DNA of 64,000 bases, from assembly GCA_019752515.1 (NCBI GenBank), contig JAIEMB010000002.1:1-64000 (forward strand), given 5' to 3'. Below, piece after piece: positions 35,705 through 45,058 of this stretch; the first letter of the stretch is position 1; each line of letters starts with the position of its first letter. Under the pieces are notes generated by a model that saw nothing but the letters and a program-made list of their open reading frames with translations, was not told the DNA's origin and did not search any database. The position numbers and the translations under genes were made by a program. Source of the DNA: Alphaproteobacteria bacterium. GTDB lineage: Bacteria; Pseudomonadota; Alphaproteobacteria; UBA9655.

Positions 35705-37057
35705 ATGTTTGACGCACTTACGAGTCGACTTGGGTCGATTATCGAAAAGCTAAGGGGACGCGGCGCTTTAACGGAAGCGGACGTTAATACTGCTTTGCGT
35801 GAAGTGCGGGTTGCTCTTTTAGAGGCTGATGTAGCTTTGCCGGTTGTAAAAGACTTTATCTCCCATGTTCAAGAAAAAGCCATTGGTCAAGACGTTCTAC
35901 ATAGTATTAGTGCGGGTCAGCTTGTCGTAAAAATTGTCCATGATGCGTTGGTTGAGTTTTTGGGCCAGGAAGTTATCGATATAGAGCTCAAAGCAACGCC
36001 TCCCGTTGTGATTCTTATGGTTGGTTTGCAAGGGTCGGGAAAAACCTCGATGACAGCAAAACTTGGGAATTATTTGGCACAGAAACAAAAGCGTAAAGTT
36101 TTGATGGCTTCTCTTGACGTTTATCGTCCTGCAGCAAGGGAACAGCTACAAACTTTAGGACATCACTGTCACATAGATACACTTTCAATTATTGCTGAAG
36201 AAAAGCCGCTCACCATTACGGAACGTGCTCTCGAAAGAGCACGTCTTGAAGGCTATGATGTTCTCATATTAGACACAGCTGGCCGTCTCCATATTGATCA
36301 AGAGTTGATGAAGGAAATTGTAACTGTACGCAATCTTTCTAAGCCAGCGGAAACTATTCTGGTTGCTGATGCAATGACAGGTCAAGACGCGGTTACAATT
36401 GCTAGAGAATTTGATGAGAAAGTTGGGATTACGGCTATCGCTCTTTCCCGAATTGATGGAGACGCAAGGGGCGGTGCTGCTCTTTCTATGCGTGCGGTTA
36501 CAGGAAAACCTTTAAAACTTTTGGGAACAGGCGAAAAGCCGGATCAATTGGAGCTCTTTCATCCTGATCGTGTGGCAACCCGCATTTTGGGGATGGGTGA
36601 TGTGGTTAGCCTTGTCGAAAGGGCCATGGAAACAGTAGACCAAGAAGAGGCTGAAAAGTTAGCTCTTCAAATGCAAACGGGACAGTTTGACTTAAATTCT
36701 ATGGAAGCTCAATTGTTACAGATGAATAAAATGGGAGGGTTTTCGAGCTTGATGGGAATGATTCCCGGACTTAACAAGTTTCAAGATAAGATTACGCAAG
36801 CTGGCCTTAATGACAATTTTATTCAACGACAAATCGCAATCATTCGTTCTATGACGAAGAAAGAACGAAAAGATGCGCGCCTTATCAATGGCTCTCGGAA
36901 ACGACGTATTGCTTCTGGAAGTGGGACATCTATTCAAGATGTAAACAAACTTCTTAAGCAATTTCGTGACATGGGTGATATGATGAAGCGTATGCAGAAA
37001 CTTGGCAAAAAAGGCTTGTTACGCCAAGGATTACAGGGCTTAATGCCCCGCCGTTAA
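35705..37057 (+). CDS. ffh: Signal recognition particle protein Ffh
   Basis: The SRP54 GTPase that binds signal sequences on ribosomes and docks with FtsY. N domain (residues 1-85), G domain with [25 protein letters not shown] and DTAGRLHID, and a Met-rich M domain ([30 protein letters not shown]). The 450-residue length is standard. rpsP follows after 25 bases, so ffh leads the rpsP-rimM-trmD-rplS run, an arrangement common in bacteria. Confidence 0.97.
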   Translation: MFDALTSRLGSIIEKLRGRGALTEADVNTALREVRVALLEADVALPVVKDFISHVQEKAIGQDVLHSISAGQLVVKIVHDALVEFLGQEVIDIELKATPPVVILMVGLQGSGKTSMTAKLGNYLAQKQKRKVLMASLDVYRPAAREQLQTLGHHCHIDTLSIIAEEKPLTITERALERARLEGYDVLILDTAGRLHIDQELMKEIVTVRNLSKPAETILVADAMTGQDAVTIAREFDEKVGITAIALSRIDGDARGGAALSMRAVTGKPLKLLGTGEKPDQLELFHPDRVATRILGMGDVVSLVERAMETVDQEEAEKLALQMQTGQFDLNSMEAQLLQMNKMGGFSSLMGMIPGLNKFQDKITQAGLNDNFIQRQIAIIRSMTKKERKDARLINGSRKRRIASGSGTSIQDVNKLLKQFRDMGDMMKRMQKLGKKGLLRQGLQGLMPRR

Positions 37058-37082
37058 CCTTAAAGGAGGAAAAGAAAGACCT

Positions 37083-37541
37083 ATGGCTTTAAAAATACGT
37101 TTGGCACGGGGTGGTGCAAAAAAACGCCCATTTTATCAAATAGTTGTTGCCGATGCTCGTTCGCCACGTGATGGGCGCTTTGTGGAAAAGGTAGGAACTT
37201 ATAATCCTATGCTTCCGAATGAAAGCCAGGAGCGGGTTCGTTTGAACGAAGATCGCATCAAACATTGGCTATCTGTAGGGGCTCAACCTACAGATCGTGT
37301 GGCTTTATTCCTAGGAAAGGCTAAATTAATTGAGATGCCTGTTATGCAACCCACACCCATAAAGTCTGCACCTAAAGCTAAGGCACAAGAACGGTTGAAA
37401 GAGGCAGAGGAAGCACGCAAAGCTGCTCAAGAAGCGGCAGCAGCGCCAGCGCCTACTCCACAGCCAGAAGTTGAAGTTCCAGCTGAAACGCCTGCAGAGG
37501 TTGAGGTTGCTGCAGACGCTGAAGTTGAAGCAAGCGCTTAA
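37083..37541 (+). CDS. rpsP: 30S ribosomal protein S16, long C-terminal tail
   Basis: The conserved core ([29 protein letters not shown] and on to about residue 95) is ordinary S16. A further 50 residues form an Ala/Pro/Glu-rich tail ([20 protein letters not shown]), longer than in most bacteria but not rare in alphaproteobacteria. Strong AAGGAGG upstream. First gene of the classic rpsP-rimM-trmD-rplS operon. Confidence 0.97.
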   Translation: MALKIRLARGGAKKRPFYQIVVADARSPRDGRFVEKVGTYNPMLPNESQERVRLNEDRIKHWLSVGAQPTDRVALFLGKAKLIEMPVMQPTPIKSAPKAKAQERLKEAEEARKAAQEAAAAPAPTPQPEVEVPAETPAEVEVAADAEVEASA

Positions 37542-37550
37542 GGAATATAT

Positions 37551-38102
37551 ATGGGTCTCTCAGGTCCTACCCCATCACCTTCCCTTTTCTGTGCTGCAGT
37601 GATTGCAGCGCCCCATGGCCTTCACGGCCATGTTAAGGTAAAGTGCTTTTTGGAAGATCCAAGAAAATTTGAAGCTTACTCGCCTTATTCTAACGAACGA
37701 GGGGAAGCAACCTACACGGTCAAAAAGGTTGTTTCTCAGGATAAGGATGTGTTGATTGTGTCTTTAAATGAGATCTCGGATCGAAATCAAGCTGAGCTTA
37801 TAAAAGGGGCAAAATTGATGCTTTCTCGGGATCGTTTACCGCATCTTTCTGAGGATACCTATTATCACCGTGATTTGATGGGGCTTTCAGTTGAATCTTC
37901 TTTCGGTGATTTTCTGGGAACAGTTCACGCCCTCTATAATTTTGGGGCAGGGGACCTCTTGGAGATAAAAACGATTGAAGATAGGCTCGAGATGATTCCT
38001 TTTACACGAACTAATGTGTCTCAAGTGAATATAGAAGAAGGGTTTCTTCTTTTAAGCCAAGAAGGAGAGATATTTCTTAAAGGGGACAATGATGTCTCAT
38101 AA
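37551..38102 (+). CDS. rimM: 16S rRNA processing factor RimM
   Basis: Binds S19 and helps mature the 30S head. AAPHGLHGHVKVKCF opens the RimM N-terminal beta-barrel and the second half (YYHRDLMGLSVESSFGDFLGTVHALYNFGAGDLLEI) is the PRC-barrel. The 183-residue length is typical. Its end overlaps the trmD start by 14 bases. Confidence 0.94.
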   Translation: MGLSGPTPSPSLFCAAVIAAPHGLHGHVKVKCFLEDPRKFEAYSPYSNERGEATYTVKKVVSQDKDVLIVSLNEISDRNQAELIKGAKLMLSRDRLPHLSEDTYYHRDLMGLSVESSFGDFLGTVHALYNFGAGDLLEIKTIEDRLEMIPFTRTNVSQVNIEEGFLLLSQEGEIFLKGDNDVS

Positions 38103-38799
38103 AGTTACAGTATTAACTCTTTTCCCTGAAATGTTTCCTGGACCTTTGGCTCACTCTCTTTTAGGCAAGGCTCTCGAGAAAGGCCTCTGGCAGTTTGACA
38201 TTGTCGATATAAGGAAGTTTGCAGAAGATAGGCATCAGACCGTAGACGATACATGCTTTGGTGGTGGTCCAGGAATGGTTTTACGTCCGGATGTGGTTGA
38301 TAAAGCACTTTCTTCTGTGATGGAACTTGGAAAAGCGCGTCTCATTCATCTCACGCCTCGTGGACAGGTATTTCAGCAAACTCTTGCCTATGAGATGGCG
38401 TATACAACCCTTCCTCTTGTGTTCCTTTGTGGCCGCTATGAAGGGATTGATCAGCGAGTGCTGGATAAATGGAATGCAGAAGATGTAAGCGTGGGAGACT
38501 TTGTCCTTACGGGTGGCGAATTGGCTGCTATGACGATTTTGGATGCGGCTTTAAGGCTTATTCCAGGCGTGATTGGTGATGAAGGATCTTTAAATGAAGA
38601 GAGTTTTTCTAACGGCCTTTTGGAGTATCCCCACTATACTCGGCCTCGTTTGTGGGAGGGGAGACATGTGCCAGAGGTTTTAATTTCTGGACACCATGAA
38701 AAAATTGCTGCTTGGAGATCTAAAGAGGCAGAGACTATTACTTTGAGACGACGACCAGATTTATGGAACAAATATATGAACCAACATGATTTAACGTAA
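38089..38799 (+). CDS. trmD: tRNA (guanine-N1)-methyltransferase
   Basis: Methylates G37 of tRNAs. The SPOUT knot carries LVFLCGRYEGIDQRV and VSVGDFVLTGGELAAM, with the acceptor-pocket YTRPRLW near residue 185. The 236-residue length is normal. Two consecutive ATG codons are possible starts. Part of the rpsP-rimM-trmD-rplS operon. Confidence 0.96.
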   Translation: MMSHKVTVLTLFPEMFPGPLAHSLLGKALEKGLWQFDIVDIRKFAEDRHQTVDDTCFGGGPGMVLRPDVVDKALSSVMELGKARLIHLTPRGQVFQQTLAYEMAYTTLPLVFLCGRYEGIDQRVLDKWNAEDVSVGDFVLTGGELAAMTILDAALRLIPGVIGDEGSLNEESFSNGLLEYPHYTRPRLWEGRHVPEVLISGHHEKIAAWRSKEAETITLRRRPDLWNKYMNQHDLT

Positions 38800-38810
38800 G
38801 GAGATGAGAA

Positions 38811-39257
38811 ATGAATTTACTACAAACATTTGAGCAAGAGCAGATTACAAAACTAATGGAGAACAAAACAATTCCAGATTTTCAAGCTGGGGATACGGTG
38901 AAGATCATGGTAAAAGTGGTTGAAGGTACACGTGAACGTGTTCAAGCTTTTGAAGGAGTTTGTATTGCTCGAAAAAATGCGGGTATTAACTCTTCTTTTA
39001 CTGTCCGAAAGATTTCCTATGGAGAAGGGGTTGAGCGCGTGTTTCCTCTTTATTCTCCTAATATTGAAATTATCCTCTTACGTAAGGGCATTGTTCGTAG
39101 AGCTAAACTCTACTATCTTCGTGGTCTTACAGGTAAAAAAGCACGTATTGCTGAAAAAATCGTGAGAAAAACGGGGGCGTCAATGATCCTCCCGCAAGCT
39201 CAAGAGCCTATTGTTCCTGCTGAGCCAATAGTCGAAGAAACAAAAACGGAAGAATAA
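38811..39257 (+). CDS. rplS: 50S ribosomal protein L19
   Basis: The core ([57 protein letters not shown]) is typical L19. A further 30-residue acidic tail ([13 protein letters not shown]) exceeds the usual length of about 115-125. Preceded by AAGGAGA. Last gene of the ribosomal operon. Confidence 0.97.
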   Translation: MNLLQTFEQEQITKLMENKTIPDFQAGDTVKIMVKVVEGTRERVQAFEGVCIARKNAGINSSFTVRKISYGEGVERVFPLYSPNIEIILLRKGIVRRAKLYYLRGLTGKKARIAEKIVRKTGASMILPQAQEPIVPAEPIVEETKTEE

Positions 39258-39337
39258 TCTTCATTTACTTATCCAAATTGAAAGTATTGGGGCCTATTTT
39301 TCTCTCATTACATCATTCCCTTCGGAAGAGGGGAGTG

Positions 39338-40318
39338 ATGCTGTTTTGGGCTTGTGTTAGCTATTTTTGCTTTGCTCTTTCTTCTTTCACCTGTATTGCC
39401 CATATTGCAGAAGATGTAGAAAATTATATTCTCGATAAGCCTTTGTTGCCGACATATGGGGTTATGAAAGAATATCCAAACGTTGTTAAAGGAAAAGATG
39501 TTGTTTCTCAACTAGAGTCTCAGTTGAAAGAAAAGATAAAAATTCTACAAGCAAATGGTATTCAACCCTTCCTTCATGTGATTGCTGTGGCCCCAAACGC
39601 TGCATCTTTAAGATTTCTTGAGAAAAAAAAGAAAGCATGTGCTGAATTCGGTATGACCATGCATACTACGCTTTTTCTTGAAGACGTCTCACAGGAAGAC
39701 CTTTTAAAGAAAATAAAAGAGCTAAATTCAAATTCGAAGGTTCATGGTATTATGCTTTACCTTCCTTTACCTTCTCACCTGGATACACAAGCGCTTCTGG
39801 ATTCAATAGATCCAGGCAAAGATGTAGATGGTCTGACAACCTTTAACCAGGGAAAGCTTATGGAAGGGAAGCCATTCATCGTTCCATCAACAGCTTTGGG
39901 TTGTCTTTTGCTTTTGAGAGAGTTGAGTTCTTCTTTAGAAGGGAAAAATGTCCTTATCCTTGGGCGGTCAAATTTGGTAGGGAAACCTCTTGCTCATCTT
40001 CTTTTAGGACAGAATTGTACCGTCACAATTGCCCACTCTAAAACGAAAATGAGTAAAGAACTTGCTCAGAGAGCAGATATCCTTGTTTCTGCAACGGGTG
40101 TTCCTTTGCTCGTAAAAGAGAGTTGGATCAAAGAGGGAGCCATTATTCTCGATGTAGGGATTTCCTTTCCAGATGGTAGGACACCTACAGGGGATGTGGA
40201 CTTAGAATCGGTAGAACGGAAGGCTGTGCACATAACGCCTGTACCTGAAGGAATGGGTCCTTTAACTGTTTTTATGACGCTCGTTAACCTTGTTAAAACT
40301 GCGTCTAAAACCAATTGA
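39338..40318 (+). CDS. folD: FolD-like methylenetetrahydrofolate dehydrogenase/cyclohydrolase, divergent, with apparent signal peptide
   Basis: The core fits FolD: VDGLTTFNQGKL, LILGRSNLVGKPLAHLLL (NADP site) and GDVDLESV. Three conserved active-site spots differ from the usual enzyme: Y-x3-K reads F-x3-K (SLRFLEKKKKAC), the VQLPLP motif reads LYLPLP, and P-C-T-P reads PSTA. The chosen ATG at 39338 (GAGG six bases upstream) opens with LFWACVSYFCFALSSFTCIAHIA, a hydrophobic, signal-like stretch followed by 20 extra residues before the FolD fold; an upstream TTG adds 20 more. A periplasmic FolD would be unusual. Either this is a repurposed paralogue or the true start is elsewhere. Confidence 0.75.
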   Translation: MLFWACVSYFCFALSSFTCIAHIAEDVENYILDKPLLPTYGVMKEYPNVVKGKDVVSQLESQLKEKIKILQANGIQPFLHVIAVAPNAASLRFLEKKKKACAEFGMTMHTTLFLEDVSQEDLLKKIKELNSNSKVHGIMLYLPLPSHLDTQALLDSIDPGKDVDGLTTFNQGKLMEGKPFIVPSTALGCLLLLRELSSSLEGKNVLILGRSNLVGKPLAHLLLGQNCTVTIAHSKTKMSKELAQRADILVSATGVPLLVKESWIKEGAIILDVGISFPDGRTPTGDVDLESVERKAVHITPVPEGMGPLTVFMTLVNLVKTASKTN

Positions 40319-40353
40319 TAACTTCTGTGGCTGCATAAGTAAGCTGTAATTTT
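40311..40353 (-). pseudogene. Relic of the 3' end of a methyltransferase gene
   Basis: Read on the minus strand this gives TAYLCSHRSYQL, matching DHLRSRRGYQF near the C-terminus of the intact methyltransferase at 44332-44949. The nucleotide match (AATTGATAAC-TCTG-GGCTGC-TAAGT) is clear. It overlaps the FolD stop. It is one of two such relics flanking the module genes. Confidence 0.6.
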
Positions 40354-40455
40354 TATAAAACTTCTTTATTGCATCCTCTTGATCTATATTTCATGCATAT
40401 ATATATTAAAGTTAATTAGTTTTTTTGTTTTAACAACGAGAGAGTAGAATTTATT

Positions 40456-42510
40456 ATGAATAAAGTATTTAGTTTTTCTTTAATTGCATCTACAATCATT
40501 AGTTCTTTAGCATTTGCTGGAGCAAATGAATACTTGGATGGGTTAGATGAAAAAGGATTAAGAGTTGCTCTTAAAGCTGTGCTTAATAACTATACAGTTA
40601 ATTGGAGAGAGAGTTTCGATTATAGTAACCCCGAGGATGCATCAAGAGCAGATAATCTGTGTCATTATCTTGATTGTATTTTGTCAGATAAAATAAGGAA
40701 ATATTCAGCCAAACAAACAAAAGCTTGGAGAGAATGTAGTGTAAATTTAGCCAAAAAGTATGAAGAAAAGTATAAAGATAATTATGATAAACAAAATAAA
40801 CTAACACAAGGTCATAGCGCGTGTTTTCTTTCTGATCCTACTCAATTAGGAGTCGCTGTCCCGAGTGGGAGTTCTTCGCCTACCTTTGGGGTGAATTTAG
40901 ACTCCTTACTTGAAAACCTAGATGAGAAGGCATTAAGAGCTGCTATTCTCGCTATTACCAACAAATACACTATTGATAATGAAAGATTCAATTTGAACAA
41001 TCCCGAAGATGTAAAAAGAAAAGATAATGTACAAAGATTTTTAAACGCTCTGCAAGGTACTCAATCAGATCGAAAAAAAACAAAAAACGCTTTTAAAAGA
41101 CAGTTTCAACAAGAAACAAGCGAACTGACACAACGCCTTTCTCAGCTTGCCGAAGAGAGACGGGGTGCTGACAATGTTAGAAAAGAAAGAGTGCAGGATT
41201 TTCAACGAGAAAAAAATTACCTTATTTTAGCAAAAATCGCTGAAAAGCAGCTTCAAGAACTCAATTCATTAGATGCTTTATTCCTAAGGGAAATTAGGCA
41301 GAATCATGCTTACTCGAGAAATCCAGCTAAAGGCGTTATACCACAAGGTGCAACGCTTAGCCAGACTATGGAAATCTATGGTGAAAGTGTAATGTCAATT
41401 TCATATGTGTTGCGAGACAATCCTGCTATAATAAAGCTAATTGAACGAGTATTTAATCTTCTTAATGGAAACTGTACGCTTTCGTTTTATGAGGCTCGCA
41501 CAAAAATAAAAGGAGTAGCAGAAGCACTTGGCTATCCTCAGATAAATGCGCACTTATCCGCGGACCATGGTAATTTTCCCTATCTCGAAAAGTTAACGAG
41601 CATGTATTGTCAGCTTGTAGATGATCCCACGAACCTTGTTCTTTCCCAACAAGGAGCTTGTATGAATGGATTAAATGGGCGTGTTGCTTTTGCTACCCTT
41701 TTAACACTTAAGGCACAACTCGAGGAAGTGATGAGAAATCCTCCGTTATCTCCTAAAACATTTTCTTGGGAAAATAGCTTAGACATTGCAGGGGTTAGAG
41801 AAGCCGTGAGAGAAGCGCAAGACTCTAAGGAATTTGCCTTGATTCAAGAAAGAGAAGATATGGACAATAAGGAATTTTTAACTTTCTGTAGAGGGATGGA
41901 AGAAGAAATAGGACATATTGAACGTATGATTTCACTTAAAAGAGAGGAACTTGAAAATGCTCTTTCAACGTTAGATGAGAGACGGGATTTACGTTTACTA
42001 GAACCTGTGGACCAACAGGAACTAGAGGAAGTAACTCCTCCCCCCTTTACCTTTAATTCAACTTTTGTGGGCGCACACGCTGGTATTCCTTCCGGCTATC
42101 AATTTGTAGTAGATCCAACTCAAGGACGAAGACGATGGGGCGTCAGAAAGGTTGTTCAGGTGGGGGACGGTCATGTTGCTGTTGAGGGAGATGGGTATGT
42201 TTTTTATTATCAGATCCCAACAGCAGAAATGAAGAAGCTTCATGGTAAACGGTTTAGATTTGAAGGTGATGTTCTCAGTCATACGCCAGGGGCATATATC
42301 CAATATTGGGGGTACTTTAATGCAAGTTCTGAGAAAATTAAGTCTGAGATTCATACCGGAGATAGTTCTTGGCAAAGGCTTAGCTTAGATTTTACGGTAG
42401 ATGAAAATAATACACGGCATTATATTTATCCCGTTATTTTGCCTGCGGTAGGTGAAAGTTCAGAAGCGCCTGTTGTTGAAGTTAAGAATGTAAAAATTAA
42501 ACAGCTTTAA
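40456..42510 (+). CDS. Large secreted protein, duplicated N-terminal domain and C-terminal beta-sandwich-like module
   Basis: Signal peptide MNKVFSFSLIASTIISSLAFA. Residues 25-76 and 149-200 are two copies of a helical repeat (YLDGLDEKGLRVALKAVLNN and LLENLDEKALRAAILAITNK, each followed by a NPED and a DN segment). Residues 210-510 are helical and Glu/Arg-rich. The last 155 residues are the shared module: FTFNSTFVGAHAGIPSGY, GDGYVFYYQIP, PGAYIQYWGYFN and YIYPVILPAVG. Function unknown. It is likely secreted or on the surface. A strong terminator follows. Confidence 0.7.
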   Translation: MNKVFSFSLIASTIISSLAFAGANEYLDGLDEKGLRVALKAVLNNYTVNWRESFDYSNPEDASRADNLCHYLDCILSDKIRKYSAKQTKAWRECSVNLAKKYEEKYKDNYDKQNKLTQGHSACFLSDPTQLGVAVPSGSSSPTFGVNLDSLLENLDEKALRAAILAITNKYTIDNERFNLNNPEDVKRKDNVQRFLNALQGTQSDRKKTKNAFKRQFQQETSELTQRLSQLAEERRGADNVRKERVQDFQREKNYLILAKIAEKQLQELNSLDALFLREIRQNHAYSRNPAKGVIPQGATLSQTMEIYGESVMSISYVLRDNPAIIKLIERVFNLLNGNCTLSFYEARTKIKGVAEALGYPQINAHLSADHGNFPYLEKLTSMYCQLVDDPTNLVLSQQGACMNGLNGRVAFATLLTLKAQLEEVMRNPPLSPKTFSWENSLDIAGVREAVREAQDSKEFALIQEREDMDNKEFLTFCRGMEEEIGHIERMISLKREELENALSTLDERRDLRLLEPVDQQELEEVTPPPFTFNSTFVGAHAGIPSGYQFVVDPTQGRRRWGVRKVVQVGDGHVAVEGDGYVFYYQIPTAEMKKLHGKRFRFEGDVLSHTPGAYIQYWGYFNASSEKIKSEIHTGDSSWQRLSLDFTVDENNTRHYIYPVILPAVGESSEAPVVEVKNVKIKQL

Positions 42511-42524
42511 ATAAACCTGATAGG

Positions 42525-42561
42525 AAAGCGCTTCTTGGGAAACCAAGGAGCGCTTTTTTTT
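42525..42561 (+). terminator. Intrinsic terminator after the first module gene
   Basis: AAAGCGCTTCTTGG and CCAAGGAGCGCTTT form a 14-bp stem (one G-T pair) with a GAAA-type loop and then a T-run, 14 bases after the stop. Confidence 0.92.
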
Positions 42562-42580
42562 GTGAGTGTCTGTAGGAGGG

Positions 42581-42620
42581 AACTGAAGCAAATTGATAGC
42601 CTTTGCGACTATACAAAGGA
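42581..42620 (-). pseudogene. Second relic of the methyltransferase 3' end
   Basis: On the minus strand PLYSRKGYQFASV aligns with DHLRSRRGYQFVSAV of the intact methyltransferase (44332-44949), at the same distance from a terminator as in the intact copy. It shows that a unit of module gene, terminator and methyltransferase tail was duplicated. Confidence 0.6.
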
Positions 42621-42778
42621 TAGAGAATCTTCCACCTTCATAAAGTCCATTGTTTTGATTATAAAATTAGTATAAAAATAGGGGCGACCTCTTTTCAAGT
42701 TATCAAATATTGTATTGTGTTTGATACTACTTGTTGAGCAAAAGTTAGTTTATGTTCTTGTAAAATAAGGAGATTTAT

Positions 42779-44266
42779 ATGTCAAAAATGAAAAAAAGTT
42801 TACATTTTGTTACAGCTTTAACCCTAGGAGCGACTATGCTTTCCCCTATGGACAATGCATGGGGTATGATGGGGGCCATGGATGAACAAGGTGCTCCCTG
42901 CTCACATATTCAACAACGAACGACTTCTGTTCCAGGGCTTGTTGGCGATGTTCTCGTTACGGATGAGTTGCGTTTAGGAGCGGGTGCTATTTTACAGAAT
43001 TTAGAATCAGGTATGGATCGAACAAAAATTAAAAACACGAAAGACTTTTTGGGTTATCTCCTGAATATAAAAAATTATGGTGTTGAAAGGGTTATGGCAC
43101 TCATAAAACAGAGTCATTCTCCAAGCGTTATTAAAACAGATGACTGTATTACACGAGCACTGGTAATGATAAGAGATGCTCAGCCAGATCCTTATTTTGA
43201 CCTGTTAACAGGTCCCATTTTAACAATGCCTTCCGACAGGACCGCAGAGCAAAGGATCAAGAGCATTAAAAACAGGGCTGCTGTCGAAAATTTATTTGAA
43301 CAGGAATTCCCTCATTTAAGTAAAAATTTCATAGACTCCTTCTTAGCTCGGCTCCCAAAGAGAGATCAAATGCAAATTGAGCAGATTTATGCTAAAGCTT
43401 TTGAAGACTACTTTGACTTATCTACGAAAGAGCCGGCGCCAATTAAAAAGGGAAGAAAAGAAACTCCCGCAAGCTGGAAAAAGCGACAAGATGCGCGATC
43501 TTTAGAAGTGCAAAAATTGCAGAGGATGCGAGAGACGCAACGTGAGGCAGCTCAATTGGCATATAAAACTAAATTAGATGAAGCTGTAAGTATGTATGCA
43601 ACTCTTATAGAACTTGAAGCAGTGGCAGTATTACAAGAGGAAGCTGCTAAATTGGAGCCCAGTAGCAGTTCAGCACCGTTGGGCAGCAGTGACCTTACTC
43701 AATTGCATATACTGGTTGATCCAGACTTATCCGTCACGGATACTTCAGCGGGAAATTCTGTGCTTGATTCAGTGACTATAGAGGAAGTCACCCCTCCCCC
43801 TTTTACATTTAACAATGCTTTTGTGGGTGCATCCGTAGGTATTCCCTCTGGTTATAAATTTGTTATAGATCCTGTTCAAGAAGGAAGAAATTGGGGTGTC
43901 CGTAGTCTTGTTTCGAAGGGAGACGGTCATGTTGCTGCTGAGGGAGATGGGTATGTTTTTTACTATCAGATCCCAACAGCAGAAATGAAGTTGCTTCATG
44001 GTAAACGGTTTAGGTTTGAAGTTGATGTTCTAAGTAATGCACCGGGAGCATATGCCCAATATTGGGGATACCTTAATGCTAGTTCTGAGAAAATAAAGTC
44101 TGAGGTTCATCCCGGAGATGGTTCATGGAAAAGACTTAGCCTAGATTTTACAGCAGATGAAAATAATACATTGCATTATATATATCCTGTTATTTTGCCT
44201 GCTATAAGTGAAGGATCGGATATACCTGTTGTTGAAGTTAAGAATGTAAGAGTTAAAGAGCTTTAA
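42779..44266 (+). CDS. Secreted protein with C-terminal beta-sandwich-like module (paralogue of the preceding module gene)
   Basis: AAGGAG precedes the start. A signal-type N-terminus (MKKSLHFVTALTLGATMLSP, ending near DNAWG) is followed by a helical region with charged stretches (KKGRKETPASWKKRQDAR). The C-terminal 155 residues repeat the module (FTFNNAFVGASVGIPSGY, GDGYVFYYQIP, PGAYAQYWGYLN, YIYPVILPAIS) and are nearly the same as in the upstream gene, while the N-terminal halves are unrelated. This mosaic suggests the module is swapped onto different front ends. Confidence 0.7.
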   Translation: MSKMKKSLHFVTALTLGATMLSPMDNAWGMMGAMDEQGAPCSHIQQRTTSVPGLVGDVLVTDELRLGAGAILQNLESGMDRTKIKNTKDFLGYLLNIKNYGVERVMALIKQSHSPSVIKTDDCITRALVMIRDAQPDPYFDLLTGPILTMPSDRTAEQRIKSIKNRAAVENLFEQEFPHLSKNFIDSFLARLPKRDQMQIEQIYAKAFEDYFDLSTKEPAPIKKGRKETPASWKKRQDARSLEVQKLQRMRETQREAAQLAYKTKLDEAVSMYATLIELEAVAVLQEEAAKLEPSSSSAPLGSSDLTQLHILVDPDLSVTDTSAGNSVLDSVTIEEVTPPPFTFNNAFVGASVGIPSGYKFVIDPVQEGRNWGVRSLVSKGDGHVAAEGDGYVFYYQIPTAEMKLLHGKRFRFEVDVLSNAPGAYAQYWGYLNASSEKIKSEVHPGDGSWKRLSLDFTADENNTLHYIYPVILPAISEGSDIPVVEVKNVRVKEL

Positions 44267-44279
44267 ATAAACCCTATAG

Positions 44280-44315
44280 AAAAGCCCTCCTTGGTCATCC
44301 AAGGAGGGCTTTTTT
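44280..44315 (+). terminator. Intrinsic terminator after the second module gene
   Basis: A 15-bp perfect stem, AAAAGCCCTCCTTGG with CCAAGGAGGGCTTTT around TCAT, followed by T. Because the upstream arm begins with A, it may also serve the convergent methyltransferase gene. Confidence 0.93.
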
Positions 44316-44331
44316 ATGAACGCTTGCAGAA

Positions 44332-44949
44332 TTAGGAAATAAGTCTCACAACAGCTGAAACGAATTGATAACCTCTGCGGCTGCGTAAGTGATCTGGAAT
44401 TCCTAAATAAAGAATTTCTAAATTATCTAATTGCTCCAAAATGGTAAGGAGAGAGTTTTCCGTTTGGTCGTTAAAGTACCGATCGCCCTCATGACATTCT
44501 CTTTTGCCTTCGCGGAAAGACATGTACCAAACCCCATTTGGTTTTAGAGCTGCCTTAAGTTGCTGTAAAATAGCAGGCAGCTCGACTTGAGGAACGTGAA
44601 GGAGAGAGGCGCTTGTCCAAATGCCATCATATTCTTCCTTCTCCTGTAAATCTGAGAAGTACTTATGTTGAACTGGCAAACCTGTAAAATCGCTGGCTAG
44701 TGCTGCCATTTGAAAAGAACCATCAAAAGCCGAAACAGTGTAGCCACGTTCAATGAAATACTTACTATCCCTACCAGAACCACATCCTGCATCTAGGACT
44801 TTAGCGCCTTCAGGAAGATAGGGGAGAAAAAGGTCATAAAGGACTGCCATATTAAATTGTACTGTTGTATCAAAGTAATTTTGAGAATTAACATTGTAAT
44901 ATTGAGTAGAATCTGTAAGCGGGGATGGGAAGAAAAGGGGAATTTTCAT
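44332..44949 (-). CDS. Class I SAM-dependent methyltransferase
   Basis: A 205-residue cytosolic enzyme with motif I VLDAGCGSGRDSKYF and motif II YDGIWTSASLLHVP. The overall arrangement resembles TehB-like and small-molecule methyltransferases, but the substrate is not indicated. It converges with the module gene. Remnants of its 3' end at 40311-40353 and 42581-42620 show it took part in local duplications. Confidence 0.85.
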   Translation of the reverse strand: MKIPLFFPSPLTDSTQYYNVNSQNYFDTTVQFNMAVLYDLFLPYLPEGAKVLDAGCGSGRDSKYFIERGYTVSAFDGSFQMAALASDFTGLPVQHKYFSDLQEKEEYDGIWTSASLLHVPQVELPAILQQLKAALKPNGVWYMSFREGKRECHEGDRYFNDQTENSLLTILEQLDNLEILYLGIPDHLRSRRGYQFVSAVVRLIS

Positions 44950-45058
44950 GAAAGCATTCCTTGTTACTTCATAAAGAAAATAATTTTTTTAATAATTATT
45001 AAGATTTCGATGATAAATTTACAAGTCTGAAAACAGAATCAAATTAGAGGAGCCTTAA

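Noticed and set aside
40311-40353. Treating the sequence after folD as a terminator
   Set aside because: No stem or T-run forms; it matches the methyltransferase gene tail instead.
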